Origin: Thermoplasmata archaeon
Lineage (GTDB): Archaea > Thermoplasmatota > Thermoplasmata > Lutacidiplasmatales > UBA184
DNA length: 51,230 bases
Direction: 5' to 3'
Assembly: GCA_021809545.1 (NCBI GenBank)
Contig: JAKAYL010000009.1
Location: forward strand, 1-51,230
The notes beneath the pieces were generated by a model that did no database searches, was not told where the DNA came from, and worked only from the letters and a program-made list of their open reading frames with translations. Below are positions 1 to 7,491 of this stretch, piece by piece (position 1 is the first letter of the stretch; the number at the start of each line of letters is the position of its first letter). The position numbers were made by a program, and so were the translations under genes.

Positions 1-21
1 TCCAAGCTGAGCCACCGGCGC
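1..21 (-). tRNA. tRNA 5' end, cut by window edge (identity unknown)
   Basis: Read on the minus strand from position 21, the bases fit a tRNA 5' end: a 7-nt acceptor half GCGCCGG, then T8 G9, then a D-arm start GCTCAG followed by CTTGGA. The rest of the gene, including the anticodon, lies beyond the window, so the amino acid cannot be named. A TATA-like GATATATC at 85-92 lies about 65 nt upstream and could drive it with a short 5' leader. Only the D-arm pattern supports the call. Confidence 0.5.
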
Positions 22-106
22 AAACCCTTGTCCTTTGCCCTGGGAAGGGCTCGGGAGGGGTAGCACACCTCGAACAGGGAGGTGGATATATCAGTTGAGG
101 CCCCGC

Positions 107-1231
107 TCACGTGGGCTTGTAGGCGTAGCGCATGATGGCAGCGAGCCCGCCGAAGGCCTTGAGGAGCATTTCCCCCTCTTCGCTCTCGGAGGAGATCATC
201 CGGACCTCGGCACCGTTCGCGGAAGCCAACTCGAAGAGCGAGGTCACCAGCTCCTTGTCCTTGAGCGCCTCGGAAACCAGCAGGGTCTTCACTGCTCCCG
301 CCTGCATCGCGGCCTTCGTCTCCTTGAGCCCGTAGATGGCGAGGCTGTCCCGTTGTTTCCGGATCTCGGAGAGCAACTGCTGGATCAGTTTCTTCTCGGC
401 GGTGACCTCGAGGCCGTGGAGCGTGTTCGACGCCTTCTCGACGAGTTCCCGTAGGCCATACTCGTCGGTGTACCCGACATCGAAGAGTGGCTCGACGACC
501 TTCTTCTGCAACTCGTAGTGGAGAAACCCTTCCTTGATGAAGAACTCCTTTGTGGCCCCGGGCCCGCCCACCAGGATCCCCTTGAGGTTGTCCTTGTGGG
601 GGAGGAAGAGCTCGGTGGCCATGTCCCCGCAGCGCACGAAGAACTCGTGGGCCGCGTGCTCGATCAGTCGTTCGAACCGGTGAGCGGACTGCCCTCCCAT
701 GCCGTGCTTGCTCGGTACCTGGGATTGCTTGTTGCGCAGGGGTTCCACTCGCTTGCCGCGCAGCAGCCCGAAGGTCACCTCCTTCCGGTCGATGACGATC
801 AGCCCCCAGGTCTCGGGTTCGTGGACCATGTCGAGGAGCGGGTCGAGGATGAAGTGGGAATCGCATCGGTACATGTAGGTGTTGAGCGGCTCGGGCGGCT
901 CGATCACGAAAGAGACATCCTCGCTGCGGTCCGCCCCGATCGCCTTGGCTCCCACGAAAAGGGCCACGCCGTGCTCCGGGGCTGTCCGGTACTGTTTGAC
1001 CTTGTTCATGAGAGACTCCAGGGAGCCCATCACGTTCTTCCGAGTGACCCGGCTCTTGATGTTTCCCGCCTGGGCGTACTCGTTCCGAAGGTAATTCATC
1101 ACGTCCGCGATGGCCCGGCCCGGGGGAATGTAGAGGGTGATGAGTTCCGTGCCCCGGCCCTCGCACTCAGCGATGTCCTCGAGAAGCCGCTTGAAGTTGT
1201 ACCGCACGAGCTGCGGGTCTTGCGCGTCCAT
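107..1231 (-). CDS. prf1: Archaeal peptide chain release factor aRF1
   Basis: This protein recognises all three stop codons in the ribosomal A site and triggers peptidyl-tRNA hydrolysis. The 374-residue product has the three diagnostic eRF1/aRF1 signatures: NIKS at residues 57-60 and the YxCxxxF motif at 121-127 for stop-codon recognition, and GGQ at 179-181 for hydrolysis. Domain 3 ends with a typical FGGLAAIMRY segment. It is shorter than many aRF1 proteins because the cysteine-rich zinc mini-domain usually found in domain 3 is absent: TLLVSEALKDKE runs straight into the last helix-strand unit. A TATA-like CCTTATTCC at 1257-1265 (minus) precedes the ATG, so a very short leader is likely. 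Confidence 0.97.
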   Translation of the reverse strand: MDAQDPQLVRYNFKRLLEDIAECEGRGTELITLYIPPGRAIADVMNYLRNEYAQAGNIKSRVTRKNVMGSLESLMNKVKQYRTAPEHGVALFVGAKAIGADRSEDVSFVIEPPEPLNTYMYRCDSHFILDPLLDMVHEPETWGLIVIDRKEVTFGLLRGKRVEPLRNKQSQVPSKHGMGGQSAHRFERLIEHAAHEFFVRCGDMATELFLPHKDNLKGILVGGPGATKEFFIKEGFLHYELQKKVVEPLFDVGYTDEYGLRELVEKASNTLHGLEVTAEKKLIQQLLSEIRKQRDSLAIYGLKETKAAMQAGAVKTLLVSEALKDKELVTSLFELASANGAEVRMISSESEEGEMLLKAFGGLAAIMRYAYKPT

Positions 1232-1299
1232 CAGCAGCCCCCCTCAATGCCCGAGGGGAATAAGGCGCGCCCCGAACTAGCCCCGGGGCGGGGCGTCAG

Positions 1300-1617
1300 T
1301 CACAAGAATTTCGACAGGTGTTCCTCGATGATCTCTTGGGGATAGGCACCTACGATGCGGTCGACCAGCTTCCCGTCCTTGTAGATGAGGAGCGTGGGGA
1401 TGCTCATGATCCCGAGCTTCTGGGCGATCTCCATGTTCTCATCCGAGTTCAGTTTTCCGAAGGCGACCTTGCCGCTGTACTTCTGGGCAAGCCGCTCCAC
1501 CACGGGCGAGACCATCCGGCACGGTCCGCACCAGGGGGCCCAAACGTCCACCAGCGCCACACGATTGTCCTGGGAGAACTTGTCAAACTCACCGTTGCTC
1601 AAGTCTGATACTGTCAT
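1300..1617 (-). CDS. trxA: Thioredoxin
   Basis: This is a small cytoplasmic dithiol-disulfide oxidoreductase of 105 residues, the classic thioredoxin size. The active site WCGPC has its redox cysteines at residues 30 and 33, and the cis-proline loop (SIPTLLIY) follows near residue 73. Unlike most neighbours it has both a strong TATA (AAATATATAC, 1653-1663 minus) and a Shine-Dalgarno-like AGGTGAG at about 1622-1630, so it appears to be leadered. It lies just downstream of the nickel superoxide dismutase on the same strand but with its own promoter. A role in reducing oxidised protein thiols fits the context. Confidence 0.96.
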   Translation of the reverse strand: MTVSDLSNGEFDKFSQDNRVALVDVWAPWCGPCRMVSPVVERLAQKYSGKVAFGKLNSDENMEIAQKLGIMSIPTLLIYKDGKLVDRIVGAYPQEIIEEHLSKFL

Positions 1618-1621
1618 CTTG

Positions 1622-1663
1622 TCTCACCTATCGACATTACACAGGTTCCGGGAGTATATATTT
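1622..1663 (-). promoter_or_regulatory. TATA box and Shine-Dalgarno of thioredoxin
   Basis: On the minus strand AAATATATAC (1653-1663) is a good archaeal TATA element, about 41 nt before the thioredoxin ATG. AGGTGAG (about 1622-1630) sits 5-12 nt before the ATG as a ribosome binding site. This spacing predicts a leader of roughly 15-20 nt, in contrast to the leaderless neighbours. Confidence 0.6.
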
Positions 1664-1778
1664 CCTTGGAGATTGTTCCGCGCCGGAACCGGCCCAAAGG
1701 GCCGGGACCCGGACGGGGAGGAGATCGACCTCGGCCGGTCGGTCCACCTCGGAAGGGGAACCTCGGCCGAGGAAAGGT

Positions 1779-2291
1779 TCAGGCGGCGGGGACGACGAGG
1801 TCGCCCCCAGACTTCTGGTGCGAAGGGATCTTCTTGGTCTCGACCTTCTTGGTCTTCCAGAAGATCTCCGCGAACTTCTGCACATCGGCTACCAGCGCGT
1901 TGGCCGCCTCGAGAGAGAACTGTTGGCGTGCCTTGGAGGCATCCCGGAGGATCTTGGCGACGAGGTCATTGACCTCGGGGAACTCTTTGACCATGTCCGC
2001 CGTGAAGTAATCTCCCCAGATGACGCGGACTTGGTGCTTGACGACCTCCGCATGGGCTTCCTTCGTCGCCGTGTACCGGGCGAGCTTGGCGTGGAAGTCG
2101 CGCCGAGCTTCGGCAGAACCCTCGGGTCCGGGGGGAGCGAGGTCGTTGGCCAACTGAACCATCCGGAGGACGGTGAGCGCCCCGATCTGGGCCTCGTGGG
2201 GGTCGTAGATCCCGCAGGGAATGTCACAGTGGGCGAAGACGGGGGTTGCTGGCAGGAGTCGCTCGAACAGGCGCTCTACGAGATTCGTCAT
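1779..2291 (-). CDS. sodN: Nickel-containing superoxide dismutase (precursor)
   Basis: This enzyme disproportionates superoxide to oxygen and hydrogen peroxide with a nickel centre. The 170-residue precursor carries the Ni-hook motif HCDIPCGIYDP at residues 21-31: His21, Cys22 and Cys26 would be the metal ligands (mature residues 1, 2 and 6) and Tyr29 the conserved active-site tyrosine. A 20-residue propeptide ending VFA precedes it, and cleavage between Ala20 and His21 is required by the family mechanism. The four-helix body follows, ending with the family's IFWKTKK. About 20 further residues (VETKKIPSHQ onward) extend past the usual Ni-SOD end. The gene lies just downstream of sodX, its predicted maturation peptidase. 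Confidence 0.93.
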   Translation of the reverse strand: MTNLVERLFERLLPATPVFAHCDIPCGIYDPHEAQIGALTVLRMVQLANDLAPPGPEGSAEARRDFHAKLARYTATKEAHAEVVKHQVRVIWGDYFTADMVKEFPEVNDLVAKILRDASKARQQFSLEAANALVADVQKFAEIFWKTKKVETKKIPSHQKSGGDLVVPAA

Positions 2292-2312
2292 GTCGGCCCT
2301 ATCGGCTCCAGG

Positions 2313-2322
2313 GAATAAAAAG
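2313..2322 (-). promoter_or_regulatory. TATA box of sodN
   Basis: CTTTTTATTC on the minus strand is centred about 27 nt upstream of the sodN ATG. Transcription would start at or next to the start codon, so a leaderless mRNA is inferred, separate from any read-through from sodX. Confidence 0.55.
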
Positions 2323-2384
2323 CTGCGCTCACGCAGGGAACTACGACCCGACCGTCCGCGGGCAATTCAAAGCGGGGTCGCCAC

Positions 2385-2732
2385 CTAGCGGGGATGGGAA
2401 TCCACGACAATCCCAATCACCTGGCTTACCGGGACCGGACCGAAGTGGCGGCTGTCGCGGCTTCGTAGGAGATTGTCTCCCTGAACCTCGACCTGTGCGG
2501 GAGAATCTCCGGCAGCGGGAGTGATTTTGATCACGCGTTTAAGGAGTCGGCGGCGAGGATGCTCTGGGTCCCACAGCACGACGAGGTCGCCGTCCCGGAG
2601 GGGCCGTCCCAACTGGGGAAGGGGAACCGTGAAGAGCCGGTCCCCCGGGACATAGGTGGGGGCCATGCTCCAATCCACGACCCGGAACCTTTGCCGTATG
2701 TTACGGAACAGGAAGGTCATCGGAGCATTCAT
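2385..2732 (-). CDS. sodX: SodX-type nickel superoxide dismutase maturation peptidase
   Basis: This is a small signal-peptidase-I-like serine protease expected to remove the SodN propeptide and expose the N-terminal histidine. From the chosen ATG (115 residues) the catalytic Ser22 lies in DWSMAPTYVPGDR, matching the SxMxPT box, and the general-base Lys65 lies in RRLLKRVIK. No N-terminal membrane anchor is visible, unlike ordinary signal peptidases; this fits SodX, which acts on a cytoplasmic substrate. An in-frame upstream ATG at 2786 is rejected because the TATA element at 2788-2794 would place the transcript start downstream of it. The gap to sodN is 93 nt, on the same strand. Confidence 0.88.
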   Translation of the reverse strand: MNAPMTFLFRNIRQRFRVVDWSMAPTYVPGDRLFTVPLPQLGRPLRDGDLVVLWDPEHPRRRLLKRVIKITPAAGDSPAQVEVQGDNLLRSRDSRHFGPVPVSQVIGIVVDSHPR

Positions 2733-2787
2733 CCAAGTTCCCCTTATGAAAGGGTTCCTTCTCCAATTTTCGCATCTTGCTCCCATG

Positions 2788-2794
2788 CTATATA
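2788..2794. promoter_or_regulatory. TATA element CTATATA of sodX, possibly bidirectional
   Basis: TATATAG on the minus strand puts the sodX transcript start near 2765, upstream of the ATG at 2732. Read on the plus strand the same bases (CTATATACC) could start a transcript near 2818 heading toward the DoxX gene. The direction of use is not proven. Confidence 0.45.
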
Positions 2795-3005
2795 CCCGCG
2801 GTTCCCTTGTATGTTGAGAACGCTCTGTGGGGTCATGTTCGGTGGTGGGCAGACGGTAATGGAGTTCGGTAGCCTGGGAAGCATCCCCTTCAGAGCTACT
2901 TGTTCGGGCGTCCTACTCGTGTGATCTGAGAAAAGGGTCCATGATCCGACACACCTTCTTGGCCAACCATCCCGAGTCCCCGGAAACCGACCCTCCCGCG
3001 GGTCC

Positions 3006-3024
3006 CCCGGCTTCCAAAGCCGGG
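3006..3024 (+). terminator. Perfect 8-bp hairpin with T-rich 3' flank
   Basis: CCCGGCTT, loop CCA, AAGCCGGG forms a perfect 8-bp stem followed by TTCTTCGTT. It lies between the possible plus-strand TATA at 2788 and the DoxX start at 3055. It could end a short RNA of about 200 nt or be a leader structure of the DoxX mRNA. It argues against translation starting at the earlier in-frame ATG at 2941. Confidence 0.35.
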
Positions 3025-3054
3025 TTCTTCGTTCGTCGGTCAAGGGGGATCTCG

Positions 3055-3627
3055 ATGACTGCCCGAATCATCTTCGGCATCATCGTCATGGTCTCTGGGA
3101 TGGACAAGCTCGAACCTGGGGCCGCACTTCGGTATGCCGGAATGGTGCCTTCTGGACCGGGGATATGGTACGCCTTCTGGTCCTCTGTCGCCATGGCCAA
3201 TCCAGTGGTTTTCACATCGATCATTGCGGGAGTGGAGATTACCCTCGGGATTGCGGTGCTCTCGGGATTTCTTCGCAGGATCTTTTATCTGACAGGCATC
3301 GTTCTTGGTCTCTTTCTCTGGCTGGTCCCCGAGGGGGTCACGGGGATGCAAACGCTCCACGGTATCTCTGTCTCCGGAGGTCTGTTCTACGTGGTGGGGC
3401 TCCTCCTTCTCATCTCCCTGGAAACTGTGTATGGGCCAGATCGTTTCACGATCGACTACTATCTCATCCGCCAGTGGGCAGGCTGGGCTCGCCTCTCCAG
3501 TTTCGTGGGAAGTCTCGAACCACTCCCGCCCCCAGAATACATGGTCGCCTTCGCCCCGGTCCTACACCGGCTGAGCAAAGCGGAGAAAAAGGTCGCCTCC
3601 GAGCCTCGTCGAGAACGCCCAAGATAG
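3055..3627 (+). CDS. DoxX-like membrane protein
   Basis: The 190-residue product has four predicted membrane helices: residues 2-15, about 43-66, 72-90 and 98-120. The first runs into GMDKLEPG, the conserved sG..KL signature of the DoxX/MauE family. Members are small inner-membrane proteins, some tied to respiratory or thiol redox chemistry, but the function here is unknown. The C-terminal 60 residues are hydrophilic and basic. An upstream in-frame ATG at 2941 would add 38 non-membrane residues across a hairpin. The chosen ATG has an AGGGGGAT stretch 5-12 nt ahead that can serve as a Shine-Dalgarno. The gene stands alone between convergent and divergent neighbours. Confidence 0.7.
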   Translation: MTARIIFGIIVMVSGMDKLEPGAALRYAGMVPSGPGIWYAFWSSVAMANPVVFTSIIAGVEITLGIAVLSGFLRRIFYLTGIVLGLFLWLVPEGVTGMQTLHGISVSGGLFYVVGLLLLISLETVYGPDRFTIDYYLIRQWAGWARLSSFVGSLEPLPPPEYMVAFAPVLHRLSKAEKKVASEPRRERPR

Positions 3628-3707
3628 AGCGCCCTCTTCCGTGCGATGGGATCTTCCCTACGGGAACCATGACCCCGGACGCAACGTTCGGGGGTACGTC
3701 GTGTTGG

Positions 3708-4367
3708 TTAAGCGTAGCCGAACTGGCGTTTGGCGAACTCGCTCATCCGGTCGGGGCCCCAGGGGGGTTCCCAGACGACTTCCACGGTGGAGAGGTTGCC
3801 GCCCAGGGCATCGTCGGCCACCCGCTTGACTTCCTCGACGAGGATGTCCGCGACCGGGCAACCGGGGCTGGTCATCGTCATCCGGATGTTCAGGGAGCCG
3901 CTGTCGTTCCATTCCATCGAATAGATGAGCCCAAGGTCCACGATGTTCATGGGGATCTCCGGGTCGAACACCTTCTTGAGCGCTTTTCGCACACTGTCCT
4001 CCTTTTCCTTGGGTGAGGCGGTGGTGGGCACGATCTTCTCTGCGGGGGCACCCTTTGACTCCACATCTTCGGGCACGTTGGGCCCGGTGATCTTGAACGC
4101 GGGTCCTTCGGCGTCCATCACGCAGTCCACGGTCGCCTCGTCGAGGTATCGGGTGCTCAGGGCATCCACCAGGAAGCCAACCCCGACCATCTCCAACCGC
4201 TGGTCGCCGGGTTTCACCGTGTCCAGGTTCATGTGGATGGTGGGGTAGATCCCTGCCACCACATAGAGCCGGACATCCATCGGCTTCTTCTGCTTGGAGA
4301 GGAGTTCCTTGAGTTCCTTCTCCGCGGTGGGGGTAACATGGATGGTGAGTTTCTTCTCTTCGGTCAT
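3708..4367 (-). CDS. Fusion of cysteine-less IscA/HesB-like domain and MIP18/SufT domain
   Basis: The protein (219 residues) joins two Fe-S assembly folds. Residues 6-98 follow the A-type carrier (Fe-S_biosyn) pattern from LTIHVTPTAEKELKELL through DVRLYVVAGIY to FKITGPN, but the GCSG and CGCG ligand cysteines are absent; only Cys82 remains. Residues 120-219 are a MIP18 family (DUF59, SufT/PaaD) domain with DPEIPMNIVDLGLIY, the conserved cysteine in TSPGCPV (Cys170) and a WEPPWGPDRMS ending. MIP18-family proteins help transfer Fe-S clusters to client proteins. The N-terminal half may have become a scaffold or partner-binding module. No suf genes adjoin it. A TATA-like GCTAAAAAG at 4389-4397 lies about 26 nt before the ATG, which suggests a leaderless mRNA. 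Confidence 0.85.
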   Translation of the reverse strand: MTEEKKLTIHVTPTAEKELKELLSKQKKPMDVRLYVVAGIYPTIHMNLDTVKPGDQRLEMVGVGFLVDALSTRYLDEATVDCVMDAEGPAFKITGPNVPEDVESKGAPAEKIVPTTASPKEKEDSVRKALKKVFDPEIPMNIVDLGLIYSMEWNDSGSLNIRMTMTSPGCPVADILVEEVKRVADDALGGNLSTVEVVWEPPWGPDRMSEFAKRQFGYA

Positions 4368-4388
4368 GGCCTTCTTACTTGCACAAGA

Positions 4389-4397
4389 CTTTTTAGC
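4389..4397. promoter_or_regulatory. AT-rich promoter element between divergent genes
   Basis: CTTTTTAGC (GCTAAAAAG on the minus strand) is the only AT-rich element between the divergent starts at 4367 (minus) and 4426 (plus). It lies about 26 nt from the former and 33 nt from the latter. It is a good TATA for the Fe-S fusion gene and may also serve the aminotransferase. Confidence 0.45.
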
Positions 4398-4425
4398 TTC
4401 TACGTGCCTTGCGTTCGACAGGTCG

Positions 4426-5814
4426 ATGTCGGCAACGGTGGCGCCACCTCACGTGGCTGGAAAAGAGAACTCTCAAAGCAAGCGGCAGGTCAAGATCCTC
4501 ACGCCGGTCCCCGGGCCCAAGGCCCGAGAGATCATGGAGCGGGACGCCAAGTACCTCATGACCTCGACCAAGAGCGGCCCAGTGGTCGCCGAGAAGGGCG
4601 AAGGGGTCGTTATCACGGACGTGGACGGGAACACCTTCCTGGACTTTGCGGCCGGTGTCGGGGTCCTGAATACCGGCCACTGCCATCCGGACGTGGTCCA
4701 GGCCGTCAAGAAGCAGACCGACCGGCTGATGCACTTCGCGGGGACGGACTTCTATTACGATGTTCAGGCCACGCTCGCAGAGCGCTTGGCCAAGTCTGCT
4801 CCCGGGACCGATGCGAAGAAGGTCTTCTTCACGAACTCGGGTGCGGAGAGCGTGGAGGCGGCCTTGAAGATGGCCCGCTGGGACACTGGGCGGTCGATCA
4901 CCCTCGGGCTCATCGGGGCCTTCCACGGCCGGACGATGGGAGCCCTCACGATGACCGCGAGCCGACCCGTCCAGCGGAGGAAGTTCAACGCTTTCGTCGG
5001 GGGAGGCACGCACATCCCGGCTCCCTACTGCTACCGGTGCCCCTACAAGATGGAATACCCGAGCTGCGGCCTCTACTGTATCAAGATCCTCGACGAGCTC
5101 TACTTCAACAGCGTTCTCCCTCCGGAGGACGTGGCGGCCTTCATCGCTGAGCCCGTGATGGGGGAAGGCGGATACGTCGTCCCACCGAAGGACTATCTTG
5201 CGACTGCCCAGAAGATTCTGAAACCCCATGGCATCCTCCACATCGACGATGAGGTGCAGGCCGGGATGGGCCGCACCGGCAAGATGTGGGCCGTGGAGCA
5301 CTTCGGTGTGGTCCCCGACATCCTCACCACCGCGAAGGCCCTCGGAAGCGGGATCCCGATCGGCGCCGCGATCTTCGACGCGAAGCTGGACTACACGGTC
5401 CAGGGAGCCCACTCCAACACCTTCGGAGGCAACCTCGTGGCCTGCGCCGCCGCCAACGCCACGCTCGACATCATGGACCGGGAGAAGCTCCTGGCCAATG
5501 CAAGCAAGCAGGGGGCCTACCTCAAGAAGCGCATGGAGGAGCTCATGGTCAAGTACGTCCAGATCGGGGACGTCCGGGGCCTGGGCCTCATGGTCGCCAC
5601 CGAGTTCGTGAAGGACCGGCGCACGAAAGAGCCCGCGACGGCTTTCCGGGACGCGGTGGAGCAGGAAGCCTACCGCCGCGGTCTGATCCTCCTCGGGTGC
5701 GGAAAGTCGGCCATCCGCTACATCCCGCCCCTGATTGTCCAGGAATCGCAGATCGACGAGGCCGTGGAAATCCTTGAGGCGTCTATGAACGCCGTGCTCA
5801 AGTCGGGCGGATGA
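4426..5814 (+). CDS. Class III pyridoxal-phosphate aminotransferase (GabT/ArgD family)
   Basis: This is a fold-type I PLP enzyme of 462 residues, close to the usual 430-460. It shows the class III features: NSGAESVEAALKMAR in the phosphate-binding region, FHGRTMGALTMT, the cofactor aspartate in HIDDEVQAGMGRTG and the Schiff-base lysine Lys304 in TTAKALGSG. A cysteine cluster CYRCPYK..PSCGLYC before the active-site half occurs in GabT-like members. The amino donor could be 4-aminobutyrate, ornithine or acetylornithine, and archaeal relatives include amino-acid racemases, so the substrate stays open. The ATG at 4426 is preferred over upstream in-frame ATGs because the promoter element lies between them. 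It overlaps cbf5 by 4 nt (ATGA), so the two are translationally coupled. Confidence 0.9.
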   Translation: MSATVAPPHVAGKENSQSKRQVKILTPVPGPKAREIMERDAKYLMTSTKSGPVVAEKGEGVVITDVDGNTFLDFAAGVGVLNTGHCHPDVVQAVKKQTDRLMHFAGTDFYYDVQATLAERLAKSAPGTDAKKVFFTNSGAESVEAALKMARWDTGRSITLGLIGAFHGRTMGALTMTASRPVQRRKFNAFVGGGTHIPAPYCYRCPYKMEYPSCGLYCIKILDELYFNSVLPPEDVAAFIAEPVMGEGGYVVPPKDYLATAQKILKPHGILHIDDEVQAGMGRTGKMWAVEHFGVVPDILTTAKALGSGIPIGAAIFDAKLDYTVQGAHSNTFGGNLVACAAANATLDIMDREKLLANASKQGAYLKKRMEELMVKYVQIGDVRGLGLMVATEFVKDRRTKEPATAFRDAVEQEAYRRGLILLGCGKSAIRYIPPLIVQESQIDEAVEILEASMNAVLKSGG

Positions 5815-6770
5815 GTGGCAAGGGGAGCGGGAAGCCCCCCCTACCGGTCTCCCCTGACGGAGCCTTCCTCCTCGTGGACAAGCCACGGGGACCGAGCTCC
5901 CATCAGGTCACGGCTTGGGTTCGGGACGTGCTCGGGGTATCCCGAGCGGGCCATGCCGGCACGCTCGACCCCGGGGTCAGTGGCCTCTTGGTCATCGGTA
6001 TCGGGAGGGCCCTGAGGCTCATCCCCCTCGTCTTGACCCTGCCCAAGCGCTACATCGGGGTCGTCCAATTCCACGGAGCCGTCTCTCGCACGGCCCTCCA
6101 GGGGGCCCTGGGAGAGTTCGAGGGGCCGGTCTTCCAGACCCCCCCGGTCCGTTCGGCGGTCAAGCGCGAACGGAGGGTCCGGAAGATCCATTCCCTGAAG
6201 CTCCTTGAATTCGCCGAGAATTCCGCTCTCATCGACGTTTCCTGCGAGTCGGGGACCTACGTGCGCACGCTGGCCGTGGACCTGGGAGAGGTCCTAGGAG
6301 TGGGCGGCCATCTAGCGGAGCTCCGAAGGGTCGGAACAGGCCCGTTCACCGAGCTCGAGATGGTGTCGCTCAGCATGCTCTCCGATGCGATGGCGATGCT
6401 CGAGGAGGGCAATCCCTCCCTCATCCGCGGGATGCTCCACGACCCCTCCCGGGTCTGGAAGAAGGTCCCCATGGTCTACGTGAAGGATTCGGCGGTCGAC
6501 GCTCTGGCGCACGGGGCCGACCTTGCCGCTGCCGGGGTCACCGGTGTCTCGGCCCCCTTCGGGCCCGGGGACCGGGTGGCGATCGTCACCGCCAAAGAGG
6601 AACTGGTGGCGACCGGGAAGGCCCTGGTCTTGTCCCAGAGCCTTCGGGAGGCCAAGAGCGGATGGGTCGTGGACGCGGACAGTGTGTTCATGGCCCCCGG
6701 GGTCTACCCCCGTCTGTGGGGCACCGCCTCGGGCGGGCGCAAAGGTGAAAAGTCCCCCCCGTCTATATAA
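5811..6770 (+). CDS. cbf5: Cbf5/TruB-type RNA pseudouridine synthase
   Basis: Archaeal Cbf5 (dyskerin homolog) is the catalytic subunit of H/ACA guide RNPs that convert uridine to pseudouridine in rRNA, and it can also modify tRNA U55. The 319-residue protein opens with FLLVDKPRGPSSHQVTAWVR, then the catalytic motif GHAGTLDPGVSG with Asp53. It continues with the TruB core (ESGTYVRTLAVDLGE) and a C-terminal PUA RNA-binding domain (about 225-310, VDALAHGADLAAAGV to TGKALVLS). The ATG overlaps the aminotransferase stop as ATGA. Partners Nop10, Gar1 and L7Ae are not in this window. Confidence 0.95.
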   Translation: MSGKGSGKPPLPVSPDGAFLLVDKPRGPSSHQVTAWVRDVLGVSRAGHAGTLDPGVSGLLVIGIGRALRLIPLVLTLPKRYIGVVQFHGAVSRTALQGALGEFEGPVFQTPPVRSAVKRERRVRKIHSLKLLEFAENSALIDVSCESGTYVRTLAVDLGEVLGVGGHLAELRRVGTGPFTELEMVSLSMLSDAMAMLEEGNPSLIRGMLHDPSRVWKKVPMVYVKDSAVDALAHGADLAAAGVTGVSAPFGPGDRVAIVTAKEELVATGKALVLSQSLREAKSGWVVDADSVFMAPGVYPRLWGTASGGRKGEKSPPSI

Positions 6771-6771
6771 A
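6762..6771 (+). promoter_or_regulatory. TATA box of the membrane protein at 6793
   Basis: TCTATATAAA overlaps the end of cbf5 and is centred about 27 nt before the ATG at 6793. Its position fixes that ATG as the start and predicts a leaderless mRNA. Confidence 0.6.
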
Positions 6772-6792
6772 CCTCAGGGGAACGCATCTGAA

Positions 6793-7491
6793 ATGACCTC
6801 GTCTCTGCTCTACCTGGCCGAGATCATCGCCTTCCCCGCCGCGGTCGCGGGCGGCCTTACTTACCTTACGGTCACCGAATCCGAACGCTTTCTGAAGTCC
6901 CGCAAGACGAGCGCCATCATCGAATCCGAACTGCAGAACGAGAACATGGACCCGGGGGTCCAGAGCACCGCCAAATGGCTCCTGTTCGCACTCTACTTCA
7001 ATCTGACCTACATGACCGTCAACATCGCCCTGGTCCAGGAGACGCTCTTCAACACGCCTTACGTCTATGCCGCTGCGATCGCGGCCTTCGTCATCGCCAC
7101 GTTCATCGCCCTGTCCTTTGCCTTCCGCTTCCACGAGAAACGGTACGTCATCACCGGGGTTGCCTTTTCCGTCCTCGGGACGGTGGTGATCCTCGCCTCC
7201 CTCCAATTGGGCTTCGGTCACTGGACCGCTTACGGTTCCTCCGCCAGCAGCGCTTCTACCGGGACCACGCTCACGGGGCGCACACAAGACCTCATCGTCC
7301 CCATCGTGATGGCGGGAGTGGCCTGGGCGATCACCCTGGTCTCCTTCCTGCTCGACCTCAACCTGATCGAGCATCATTTGCCCTTCCGCTTCGAGCGACC
7401 GGGGAGTTACAATCTCCTGATGGCCGCCGTGGTGATCGGGTACATCGGAGTGACCCTTTCGGTCCTCCACCCCTTGCTCAGCCTTCTGTGA
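6793..7491 (+). CDS. Unknown membrane protein, about six helices
   Basis: I do not recognise this 232-residue protein. It starts with a hydrophobic segment (LLYLAEIIAFPAAVAGGLTYL), followed by a charged stretch (residues 25-55). Further membrane segments lie near 60-78, 88-112, 118-140, 175-195 and 205-230, and a Ser/Thr/Gly-rich loop (SSASSASTGTTL) lies near 150-165. No catalytic motif or metal ligand pattern is visible. The start is set by a strong TATA (6762-6771). The 3' end overlaps the convergent AbrB-PhoU gene by 14 nt. A transporter or structural role cannot be told apart. Confidence 0.65.
   Translation: MTSSLLYLAEIIAFPAAVAGGLTYLTVTESERFLKSRKTSAIIESELQNENMDPGVQSTAKWLLFALYFNLTYMTVNIALVQETLFNTPYVYAAAIAAFVIATFIALSFAFRFHEKRYVITGVAFSVLGTVVILASLQLGFGHWTAYGSSASSASTGTTLTGRTQDLIVPIVMAGVAWAITLVSFLLDLNLIEHHLPFRFERPGSYNLLMAAVVIGYIGVTLSVLHPLLSLL

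Noticed and set aside
2941-3054. Earlier in-frame ATG for the DoxX gene
   Set aside because: It would put a strong hairpin in coding sequence and add a 38-residue polar stretch before the first helix of a family that starts with that helix.
4393-5886. 497-codon minus-strand frame opposite the aminotransferase
   Set aside because: It is antisense to a class III aminotransferase with complete catalytic motifs.
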